Source of the DNA: an uncultured Aquimarina sp.
Lineage (GTDB): Bacteria > Bacteroidota > Bacteroidia > Flavobacteriales > Flavobacteriaceae
Length of the DNA stretch: 14,088 bases
Direction: 5' to 3'
Assembly: GCA_937958735.1 (NCBI GenBank)
Contig: CALGNG010000054.1
Location: forward strand, 1 to 14,088
Positions 6,717 through 13,625 of the stretch are shown here, one piece after another. Made by a program: the position numbers and the translations under genes. The stretch's first letter is position 1, and the number at the start of each line of letters is the position of its first letter. The notes below the pieces were generated by a model. That model worked only from the letters and a program-made list of their open reading frames with translations. It was not told the DNA's origin and ran no database searches.

Positions 6717-7913
6717 CTATTTTGAAAATACCATAGCATACTCAATACCATTGGTTATTTGGAAATTATCTTTTATGTTCAATTCTTGTTCATATTGAGA
6801 AACGATTTGGCAGAAGATAGTTACTCGTTCATTAAAATGAACCTCTTTTAAAAAATCATAGTTTAAAATAAAATGAAATAAATTATCACTCGTAGCAGTA
6901 AAATGATTGCGAACCTCCTCTAAGTTTATCATTACTTCTTCCTCAATATTGTTTTCAAGATATTCAGTAGAAATACTATCCGCTATTTCTGGTTTAAACA
7001 GTAATCTGTCTTGATGCTTTTTAGATATTCTTTTAATTGCTTCGAAAGCTCGTTCATCTTCTCTAAGGAAATTAATAGACAAATTCAAAGGTTGATTTGT
7101 TCTTCCTTCAAAAATTAACTGATTTTTATTTGATACTATTTGTTTAATATCTGTTTCTGCTTCAACAGTAAAATTATCTTTTAAATATTTTAACTTTCGT
7201 AATTTCTCTAAAAATTTCCCTTGTTGTTTTATTTGATTTAGAAAATCAATTATCTGTTTTTCTATTTCAATTAGGTTATGTGAGCATTCTCCTAGCTGAT
7301 GCTTTAATTCAATAATAATTCGTTTCAACTCTTCATCTAAGGCTCTATTAAAAAAAGTTACTTCTTCCTCGTTAATAAGAGTTAGTGTTTGCTGTATCAA
7401 ATTTGTTACTATTGTTCTTTTCTCATCAAGATGCTCTAACTTTAATTGTTTGTTCTTGTAATTAGATTCGTTTTTAAAGGTGTTTTCAATATTTCTTCTT
7501 AAATCTACCACACTTCGTAGTGTGACAAGCCCCATATTTCTAAAGGTTTTCTTTATTAATTTTAAATATGAATATCTGCGATTTTCATTAGGCTCATTCA
7601 AAAAATATAGGATATGCTCTTTTATAGTTTTGATATTATCATCAATGTACGACAAGTTAATTTCTTCACTAACATACAGCACCTGTTCAAAGAATTCCAG
7701 AAATTGACCATCAAGTTCTAATAAGCCTCCATTTTCTCTTATTACAGATTTTTCTATTAACCTATCAATACGGTTTTCTTGGTAATCAACCAATTCTAGT
7801 GCATCACTCAATCTGTAATCAATGGATTTTCTCTTACTAAACATTTCAGATATTAGTTTCTCCTCTCTTTTTAAAGCGGTAACTAATTCTTTTATGTCAT
7901 TGAATGTGTTCAT
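6717..7913 (-). CDS. jetA: JetA-like (MukF-like kleisin) subunit of a Wadjet-like system
   Basis: A 398-residue, almost entirely helical, charged protein, first gene of the Jet operon. Residues about 25-80 (YRLSDALELVDYQENRIDRLIEKS... LLELDGQFLEFFEQVL) resemble the N-terminal winged helix of MukF/JetA. A long helical bundle or coiled coil follows (about 90-260), then a mixed C-terminal part (about 270-398) that could be the SMC-binding end. In this class of complexes the kleisin bridges the two SMC heads. No nuclease or ATPase motif is visible. A 118-bp gap separates it from the OLD gene upstream, and jetB begins 6 bp downstream. It could be another SMC-associated kleisin (MksF-like), but the terminal Toprim gene of the operon favours JetA. 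The length is shorter than the roughly 500 residues of type I JetA, so the Wadjet type is left open. Confidence 0.65.
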   Translation of the reverse strand: MNTFNDIKELVTALKREEKLISEMFSKRKSIDYRLSDALELVDYQENRIDRLIEKSVIRENGGLLELDGQFLEFFEQVLYVSEEINLSYIDDNIKTIKEHILYFLNEPNENRRYSYLKLIKKTFRNMGLVTLRSVVDLRRNIENTFKNESNYKNKQLKLEHLDEKRTIVTNLIQQTLTLINEEEVTFFNRALDEELKRIIIELKHQLGECSHNLIEIEKQIIDFLNQIKQQGKFLEKLRKLKYLKDNFTVEAETDIKQIVSNKNQLIFEGRTNQPLNLSINFLREDERAFEAIKRISKKHQDRLLFKPEIADSISTEYLENNIEEEVMINLEEVRNHFTATSDNLFHFILNYDFLKEVHFNERVTIFCQIVSQYEQELNIKDNFQITNGIEYAMVFSK

Positions 7914-8031
7914 CGTTTCATTTTTAATCTAAATTTCAATGTCTTGTATAACGTTAAATTATAATTTTCAAAACACTTCTTTTATTTTCCAATCAATTAT
8001 TTCAGAGCACGTCTCAAACCTACTTCTTAAC
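7914..8031 (-). other. 118-bp gap between OLD gene and jetA
   Basis: A spacer in an otherwise overlapping gene block. No second copy of the 42-bp repeat and no strong hairpin is seen. The minus strand contains TTTTG near 7967 and AT-rich sequence downstream, but no convincing -7 box at the right spacing. jetABCD may therefore be read through from the OLD promoter or have a weak promoter of its own. Confidence 0.35.
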
Positions 8032-9948
8032 TTATTCGAATAGTGAATTCATTTCTTTAAAAACATTTTCAAAATTATCTAATGTTTGGGGTGAAAAATA
8101 CTCTTTGCTAACACCTAGTTTAACAAGTTCATTTGCTGGTCTGTAATGATTAAACCTATCTTTTCCAATATGTTTATTAATTTGAATAATAATCTGATTT
8201 ATATCTGTATTCAATTCAGTTTCTTTTATATCTGTAATGTCTTTAAATGCAGAGTTAAATAATTTTAAATAATCCCCTTTAACAAATAAATCTTCAAGGT
8301 CTGCCTTAGAAAAATCTTTAATAAACTCATCAAAAAACCTTATTTTATTTTTATGAATGATTTTTTCAGAAATCATTTTATCCATTTTCGCTTTTCCTTT
8401 TGCATCTGTATAAGAATCGAGTAAACAAGCAATTTCTAAATTCGAACCTCTAAGTAAAGACACAAATGTGCCAACTTTCTCTAACCCTCCAGTTGGAACA
8501 ATAGTTATATCTTCTCTTAAATATTCTCTTTTTTCAGATTCTAAAATACCTGAAATTGCAGTTAAAATGATTAGATCAGATACACCTTCTACGAGTAGAT
8601 TTTTTTTGTTAACAAAAAGATTTTGTGCTATATCATAACCAAGAGAAGCTTGAAGAGGGAATAATGTATTTGGGTCTTTTTCTTGTATGCTTTCAGATAT
8701 TATAGAACCTTTATCGGTTTCTAATACAGTTCTTACACGATTCAGACTATTTGATGCAATCATAAATGGTGAATGAGTTGAATAGATTATTTGATAATCC
8801 GCAGACAAATCTTCTAGAAACCTTAATAAATCATCTTGAGCGGAAGCATGTAAATTTAAACCGGGCTCGTCTAAAAGTAATATATAATTTGAATTTTGGT
8901 CTTCTTGAATTCGTTTGAACCAGACTAAAAATGAGAAAAACCAATTAAAACCTTTACTTCTATTTTTCAATGAAAGAGAAACTCCTTTACTTTTTACCCT
9001 TATATCTAAAATATGCTCTACAATTCTAGAGCCACCATATGAATCATTCTTTTCTTTTTTATCTATTCTAAAAGTTATCTGTAAATTTTTGTTCGTAGCC
9101 CAATACTTAAATAACTCTTCTGAAATTATAGCTTCTGTAGCTTCTAATTCTGCTATAAAATCTTCGAAATTATTACTTCTTAAAATTTCAGAAGTACTTA
9201 TGTCTGCTAATTCGAATAAAGCTTTAGCAGTTTTCATTTCACTTTCTTCTAGATTATTATTCTGTAATTTTTCAATACTAATTCTAGATGGTAAAGAAAA
9301 ATATTCATCATAATACAAAAACTTGGGCTTATTTGGTTTTAGGTATTCTCTTGAGACATATTCACTAATCAAATCTTGCTCCCAATTCAAAATGTTTACA
9401 AAATATTTATCAAATGATTTAAGTTCGTCGCTATGTTTATCCTCAGAATATTCTTTTTTAAGTTCTTCTAAATCTTCTTTTGATTCAATTGTTAACAATT
9501 TATCATTTAAATTTTTGCTTGATATTCCGAGCTTATTTGTTTGATGTTCTATAAATTTCAGTTTATTTATAGCTACCCCTAAATAAGAATCAGTATTGTC
9601 GTATTTAGTGATAATTCGAAATTCTTCAAAGTTTAAAGTATCTTTTCCTAGTTCTTCTTCTATAGTAGATTTTAATTCTTGGTCAACTACATAAGTACAA
9701 ATAATTGCCTCTGGAATATTTCCAGATTTATCCATTTTCTTTTTTTGCTTTCTCGGATAATCGTGTGTAGTATTATATTTGAAAGCATCATCATTTTGGA
9801 AATAATTTGTCTTTGCTATTGCTTCTAATGCAGAAGTTTTACCTGATTCATTCATCCCCACAAGAATTGTAATATCTTTTTCAATCTCAATTTTTTGTGG
9901 GCTCTCAAATGATTTGAATTTTAATATTTCTACATTTTTTAATTTCAT
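8032..9948 (-). CDS. OLD-family ATP-dependent nuclease (ABC ATPase plus Toprim)
   Basis: A 638-residue protein with the two-domain layout of OLD (overcoming lysogenization defect) and GajA-like nucleases. ATPase: Walker A LVGMNESGKTSAL (G31-T38, K37); an OLD-type signature region SLKNRSKGFNWFFSF (about 326-340); Walker B YILLLDEPGLNLH (D360, E361); switch YSTHSPFMI (H392). Toprim: LLVEGVSDLIIL (E454), PTGG (485-488) and CLLDSYTDAKGK (D511, D515). The acidic pair is spaced D-x3-D rather than D-x-D. Such proteins cleave DNA and act in phage defence. The length is normal for the family. No UvrD-like helicase (GajB) gene lies beside it, so this is not a complete Gabija system in this window; a stand-alone OLD or a partner of the Jet genes is possible. 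The start follows the A-rich leader ATTAAAAATAG and lies 53 bp downstream of repeat copy B. Confidence 0.88.
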   Translation of the reverse strand: MKLKNVEILKFKSFESPQKIEIEKDITILVGMNESGKTSALEAIAKTNYFQNDDAFKYNTTHDYPRKQKKKMDKSGNIPEAIICTYVVDQELKSTIEEELGKDTLNFEEFRIITKYDNTDSYLGVAINKLKFIEHQTNKLGISSKNLNDKLLTIESKEDLEELKKEYSEDKHSDELKSFDKYFVNILNWEQDLISEYVSREYLKPNKPKFLYYDEYFSLPSRISIEKLQNNNLEESEMKTAKALFELADISTSEILRSNNFEDFIAELEATEAIISEELFKYWATNKNLQITFRIDKKEKNDSYGGSRIVEHILDIRVKSKGVSLSLKNRSKGFNWFFSFLVWFKRIQEDQNSNYILLLDEPGLNLHASAQDDLLRFLEDLSADYQIIYSTHSPFMIASNSLNRVRTVLETDKGSIISESIQEKDPNTLFPLQASLGYDIAQNLFVNKKNLLVEGVSDLIILTAISGILESEKREYLREDITIVPTGGLEKVGTFVSLLRGSNLEIACLLDSYTDAKGKAKMDKMISEKIIHKNKIRFFDEFIKDFSKADLEDLFVKGDYLKLFNSAFKDITDIKETELNTDINQIIIQINKHIGKDRFNHYRPANELVKLGVSKEYFSPQTLDNFENVFKEMNSLFE

Positions 9949-10001
9949 CTATTTTTAATTTGGAGGTTTTAGTTTTTCGGTAACTATATATTAATTACGC
10001 G

Positions 10002-10043
10002 AATAGCTAATTTAATAAATCTTTTAAGTTTTTAAACTTTTTT
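10002..10043 (-). repeat. 42-bp direct repeat, copy B (upstream of OLD/Jet genes)
   Basis: Identical to 1361-1402, with further similarity (AACGG and ATATAA blocks) to about 10064. It holds the same AAGTTT-TT-AAACTT inverted repeat (forward 10026-10039). The two copies are 8641 bp apart in the same orientation and bracket exactly the OLD gene plus the four Jet genes. Confidence 0.9.
10007..10037 (-). promoter_or_regulatory. Putative Bacteroidota-type promoter for the OLD gene (and perhaps jetABCD)
   Basis: The minus strand has GTTT (10037-10034), a 19-bp spacer and TAAATTAG (10014-10007), identical to copy A. The distance from the -7 box to the OLD ATG is 58 bp, against 51 bp in copy A. It is an imperfect match to TTTG/TAnnTTTG, supported by conservation between copies and by position. 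Confidence 0.4.
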
Positions 10044-10255
10044 AACGGTATGTATATAAATTTATTTATCGTAATAAAATTGAAGACTCATTTATAGAAA
10101 ATCAATTTCAGACAATCATTTTTAACCAATCTTAATCGCTTTTTTTTACTGCACTTAAAAATTGTTCAAACACTATTTCAAACACACAACCCCCTTCCAA
10201 ACACTACCCGTTCAAAGCCAATTAAAGTCATAAAACCTCCTTCTTAAAAAGCACT

Positions 10256-10316
10256 GTATTCTCAAAATACATTCGTGTAAAACAAGCTAAAAGTCAGCTT
10301 AAAACCACACACGAAT
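10256..10316 (+). promoter_or_regulatory. Tandem inverted repeats in the traE leader
   Basis: A small hairpin, GTATT (10256-10260) with AATAC (10266-10270), directly abuts a larger nested one. In the larger, ATTCGTGT (10271-10278) pairs perfectly with ACACGAAT (10309-10316), and inside it AAGCT (10284-10288) pairs with AGCTT (10296-10300). There is no T-run after the stem, so this is not a plain terminator. An operator or a structured 5' leader of the tra transcript fits better. Confidence 0.5.
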
Positions 10317-10381
10317 GAAAGAGAAAATCTTCATAAAACAGCACTTTGAATACGGATAATTTTTTACTGAATACTTCCATC

Positions 10382-10401
10382 TGCCTGAATTCAATCAGGC
10401 A
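10382..10401 (+). promoter_or_regulatory. Hairpin TGCCTGA/TCAGGCA upstream of traE
   Basis: A perfect 7-bp stem, TGCCTGA (10382-10388) and TCAGGCA (10395-10401), with the loop ATTCAA, 36 bp before the traE ATG. No U-run follows. It is the most GC-rich element of the leader and could be a regulator site or an RNA stem that affects traE expression. Confidence 0.5.
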
Positions 10402-10437
10402 CTTCTCAGCATTTAATTCATTAAAAAATATTCAAAA

Positions 10438-10743
10438 ATGAAAACTAAAATTTATAAAATCATCTTTAGTGTCATCTCCTTTTTCTTATACAGTTTGGGA
10501 GCATATGCACAAAATGGTGTGGGCGGTATTAATCGTGCTACACAAATGGTTACTTCCTATTTTGACCCAGCCACTAAACTGATCTATGCCATTGGTGCAG
10601 TGGTGGGTTTAATTGGCGGTGTAAAAGTATACAACAAATTCTCATCAGGCGACCCTGACACTTCTAAAACGGCAGCATCGTGGTTTGGAGCATGTATTTT
10701 CTTAATTGTTTCAGCAACCATTTTACGTTCATTTTTCCTATAA
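10438..10743 (+). CDS. traE: Conjugative transposon protein TraE (DUF4134), VirB2-position membrane protein
   Basis: A 101-residue secreted or membrane protein. Residues 1-24 form a signal peptide (KTKIYK, then a hydrophobic core, ending LGAYA before QNGVGG). Two membrane helices follow at about 47-66 (LIYAIGAVVGLIGGVKVY) and 81-100 (SWFGACIFLIVSATILRSFF). Size, topology and the GGV-x-x-Y...GDPDTSK loop fit the DUF4134 family, TraE of Bacteroidota conjugative transposons. Its place directly before TraF and TraG matches the VirB2-VirB3-VirB4 order, so a pilin-like role in the mating apparatus is inferred. The traF ATG follows three bases after its TAA. The start is preceded by the A-rich stretch AATATTCAAAA rather than a Shine-Dalgarno sequence, as is common in this phylum. 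Confidence 0.9.
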   Translation: MKTKIYKIIFSVISFFLYSLGAYAQNGVGGINRATQMVTSYFDPATKLIYAIGAVVGLIGGVKVYNKFSSGDPDTSKTAASWFGACIFLIVSATILRSFFL

Positions 10744-10746
10744 GCT

Positions 10747-11073
10747 ATGGCAGATTTTCAAATCAACAAAGGCATAGGAAGAACCGTAGAGTTTAAAGGT
10801 CTAAAAGCCCAGTACCTGTTCATTTTTGCAGGTGGGCTTTTAGGGCTATTTATTGCCGTAGTCATCTTGTATATGATTGGCATTAACCAATACATATGCT
10901 TAACACTTGGACTTATAAGTGCTGGAGTTTTAATATGGAAAACCTTCGCTTTAAATACTAAATATGGCGAACACGGTTTAATGAAAGTTTCGGCTCGTAA
11001 AAGGCATCCACAATACATCTCTCGTAACCATACAGTGCTGTCTCTTATTAATTTTCAAAATCAAAGCCGATGA
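10747..11073 (+). CDS. traF: Conjugative transposon protein TraF (DUF4133), VirB3-like
   Basis: A 108-residue inner-membrane protein. It has a short cytoplasmic N-terminus (INKGIGRTVEFKGLKAQY), two adjacent membrane helices at about 22-45 and 48-66, and a basic C-terminal tail with NTKYGEHGLMK and KRHPQYI. This is the pattern of DUF4133, TraF of Bacteroidota conjugative elements, equivalent in place to VirB3, which anchors the VirB4-type ATPase at the membrane. It follows traE after 3 bp, and its TGA overlaps the traG ATG (ATGA, 11070-11073), so TraF and TraG are probably made in coupled fashion. Confidence 0.9.
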   Translation: MADFQINKGIGRTVEFKGLKAQYLFIFAGGLLGLFIAVVILYMIGINQYICLTLGLISAGVLIWKTFALNTKYGEHGLMKVSARKRHPQYISRNHTVLSLINFQNQSR

Positions 11074-13571
11074 GACCGATAGCCAAACGTAATCCATTTG
11101 GAGATAAATTTCCAATCTGGGCAGTAGAACATAATTGTATCATTAGTAAAGATGCAGATATCACCATCGCTTTTAAAGTGACGTTACCCGAACTTTTTAC
11201 CATAACCGCAAAGGAATATGAAGCTATCCATGCAGCTTGGCACAAAGCCATTAAAGTATTGCCCGATTATAGCATTGTACATAAACAGGATTGGTATTTA
11301 AAAGAAAACTATGAGCCAGAACTTCAGAAAGAGGATCTAAGCTTTTTGTCTCGAAGTTTTGAAAAGCATTTTAACGAACGTCCTTTTTTAGCACATCACT
11401 GTTATGTGTATGTGACCAAAACTACCAAAGAACGAATGCGTCGTCAAAGTAGTTTTTCTACCCTTACTCGTAAGCATTTAGTTCCAAAGGAAATTCAAGA
11501 TCAAGAAACCATGCTTAAGTTCATGGAATCGGTAGACCAGTTTGAGCGGATTATCAATGATTCTGGTTTTGTTGCCTTGGAGCGTTTAACGGATACCGAC
11601 ATTATTGGCTCTGATACTAAAAAAGGACTTTTAGAAGAGTACCTATCGCTTTCTTCTGAGAAAGATAATTTTACATTGCAAGATATTCATTTGGGTGTAG
11701 ATGAGGTGAAGGTTGGAGATAAGGTATTGTGTTTACACACCTTATCAGATACCGAAGATTTACCCAATGAAGTAAGCACCGATAAACGTTTTGAGCGACT
11801 ATCTACTGACAGAAGTGATTGCCGATTGTCCTTTGCTTCACCTGTAGGACTCTTATTGAATTGCAACCATATTTACAATCAATATATTTTTATTGATAAT
11901 AGCGATGAAAATTTACGCAAGTTTGAAAAATCGGCTCGTAATATGCATTCGCTAGGCAAGTATAGCCGAAGCAATCAAATTAATAAAGAGTGGATTGAGA
12001 ATTACCTCAATGAAGCACATTCAAACGGATTGACCTCTGTTCGTTGCCATTGTAATGTGTTGGCATGGAGTGATGATCGTGGAAAACTCCGCCAAATTAA
12101 AAATGAGGTAGGTAGCCAATTGGCATTAATGGAATGCCGTCCACATCACAACACCATAGATACCGCAACTTTATATTGGGCAGGCATGGCAGGCAATGCT
12201 GGTGATTTTCCTGCCGAAGAAAGCTTTTATACGTTTATAGACCCTGCGCTGTGTTTCTTCACACAAGAAACCAATTACCGCAACTCACTATCTCCTTTCG
12301 GAATTAAAATGGTGGACAGATTAACAGGCAAACCCATCCATTTAGATATTTCCGATTTACCAATGAAAAAAGGAATCATCACTAATCGAAACAAGTTTAT
12401 ACTTGGTCCTTCGGGAAGTGGGAAATCTTTTTTTACCAATCATTTAATTCGACAGTATTATGAGCAAGGCACGCATGTGTTGTTGGTAGATACAGGAAAT
12501 AGTTATCAAGGTTTATGCGAACTCGTTCGTCAGAAAACTGGTGGTAAGGACGGGGTCTATTTTACGTATACGGAAGAAAACCCAATTGCTTTTAACCCTT
12601 TTTACACAGACGATGGGGTGTTTGATATTGAAAAAAGAGAAAGTATTAAAACACTGATTATGACTTTGTGGAAACGAGATGATGAACCCGCTTCTCGTTC
12701 GGAAGAAGTAGCTTTATCTAATGTCGTGAATTTATTTATCAAAAAGATTCAAAAAGATAGCTCTACAGAAGTGTCTTTCAACGGATTTTATGCCTTTGCC
12801 AAAACCGATTACAAAACCATTTTAGAAGAAAAATCGGTACGAGAAAAGGATTTTGATTTGGCAAATTTCTTAAATGTATTAGAGCCTTATTACAAAGGAG
12901 GGGAATATGATTACCTGCTGAATTCCACAGAAGAATTGGACTTATTAAGCAAAAGATTCATTGTTTTTGAAATTGATGCGATTAAAGATCATAAGATTCT
13001 ATTTCCCATAGTTACCATTATCATTATGGAGGTCTTCATTAACAAGATGCGAAGATTAACAGGGATTCGTAAACTCATCTTAATTGAGGAAGCATGGAAA
13101 GCGATTGCTAAGGAAGGCATGGCAGAATACATCAAATACTTATTTAAAACAGTACGTAAGTTTTTTGGAGAAGCCATTGTAGTTACTCAAGAAGTAGACG
13201 ACATTATTCAATCGCCTATTGTTAAGGAATCCATTATCAATAATTCGGATTGTAAAATACTGCTTGACCAGCGTAAGTATATGAACAAATTCGATGGTAT
13301 TCAAGAAATGTTAGGGCTTACCGAAAAGGAGAAAGCACAAATTTTATCGATCAATCTGAACAATCATCCAAGTCGATTATACAAGGAGGTTTGGATTGGT
13401 TTGGGTGGCACGCAATCGGCAGTATATGCCACCGAAGTAAGCTCCGAAGAATACCTGACCTACACCACAGAAGAAACCGAAAAAATGAAGGTTTTAGCAC
13501 TTGCCAAAGCGCAAGGAGGAAATATAGAATCTGCCATTAAGCAATTGGCAGAACAGCGGAAACAATCTTAA
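11070..13571 (+). CDS. traG: Conjugation system ATPase TraG (VirB4 family)
   Basis: An 833-residue VirB4-type ATPase that powers pilus assembly and DNA transfer at the inner membrane. Residues about 1-60 (RPIAKRNPFGDKFPIWAVEHNCI) match the DUF3875 N-terminal region of Bacteroidota TraG proteins. The middle (60-430) is the VirB4 N-terminal domain. The P-loop domain has Walker A FILGPSGSGKSFF (G446-S453, K452), then HVLLVDTGNSYQGLCELV. Walker B is KLILIEEAWKAIA (669-674 LILIEE), followed by AIVVTQEVDDI and NNSDCKILLDQ, typical of VirB4 C-terminal lobes. Length is full for the family with no frameshift. The gene is clearly richer in G and C than the minus-strand block. The start overlaps the traF stop. 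Confidence 0.95.
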   Translation: MRPIAKRNPFGDKFPIWAVEHNCIISKDADITIAFKVTLPELFTITAKEYEAIHAAWHKAIKVLPDYSIVHKQDWYLKENYEPELQKEDLSFLSRSFEKHFNERPFLAHHCYVYVTKTTKERMRRQSSFSTLTRKHLVPKEIQDQETMLKFMESVDQFERIINDSGFVALERLTDTDIIGSDTKKGLLEEYLSLSSEKDNFTLQDIHLGVDEVKVGDKVLCLHTLSDTEDLPNEVSTDKRFERLSTDRSDCRLSFASPVGLLLNCNHIYNQYIFIDNSDENLRKFEKSARNMHSLGKYSRSNQINKEWIENYLNEAHSNGLTSVRCHCNVLAWSDDRGKLRQIKNEVGSQLALMECRPHHNTIDTATLYWAGMAGNAGDFPAEESFYTFIDPALCFFTQETNYRNSLSPFGIKMVDRLTGKPIHLDISDLPMKKGIITNRNKFILGPSGSGKSFFTNHLIRQYYEQGTHVLLVDTGNSYQGLCELVRQKTGGKDGVYFTYTEENPIAFNPFYTDDGVFDIEKRESIKTLIMTLWKRDDEPASRSEEVALSNVVNLFIKKIQKDSSTEVSFNGFYAFAKTDYKTILEEKSVREKDFDLANFLNVLEPYYKGGEYDYLLNSTEELDLLSKRFIVFEIDAIKDHKILFPIVTIIIMEVFINKMRRLTGIRKLILIEEAWKAIAKEGMAEYIKYLFKTVRKFFGEAIVVTQEVDDIIQSPIVKESIINNSDCKILLDQRKYMNKFDGIQEMLGLTEKEKAQILSINLNNHPSRLYKEVWIGLGGTQSAVYATEVSSEEYLTYTTEETEKMKVLALAKAQGGNIESAIKQLAEQRKQS

Positions 13572-13625
13572 TTCAACCGCTTTAAAAAAGATAAAAAAAC
13601 AGTATTAATTTAAAAAATAGAGACC

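Larger units (their letters stand above)
10044..10437 (+). other. Non-coding leader/divergent intergenic region before traE
   Basis: About 390 bp without a credible gene. From left to right it holds AT-rich sequence; then a C-rich stretch with a short repeated word, TTCAAACAC at 10165-10173 and 10177-10185 and a near copy at 10196-10204; then three hairpins just ahead of traE. It separates the minus-strand defence block from the plus-strand tra genes and must hold the tra promoter unless that operon begins elsewhere. I could not identify a clear -33/-7 pair for it. Confidence 0.5.

Noticed and set aside
1572..7913. Housekeeping chromosome-partition complex MukBEF
   Set aside because: Bacteroidota use Smc-ScpAB, and the operon ends with a Toprim nuclease gene, which MukBEF lacks and Wadjet/MksG systems have.
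7480..9544. Open frames on the plus strand at 7480-7707, 8915-9313 and 9323-9544
   Set aside because: Antisense shadows of jetA and the OLD gene; no recognisable domain or start signal.
8032..9948. Complete Gabija system
   Set aside because: The OLD protein is GajA-like in layout, but no UvrD/GajB helicase gene is adjacent; the neighbours are Jet genes and tra genes.
1361..10043. Repeats as attachment sites of an integrated element
   Set aside because: No integrase lies between the copies, and each sits at a promoter position; a promoter or regulator role explains the placement better, though recombination at them stays possible.
10315..10359. A 14-codon open frame (MKEKIFIKQHFEYG) as a leader peptide
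   Set aside because: Very short, no ribosome-binding evidence, and its start overlaps a hairpin arm; no regulatory codon run is visible.
10758..13177. Open frames on the minus strand at 10758-11018, 11048-11251 and 12989-13177
   Set aside because: Antisense to traF and traG, which have clear family motifs.
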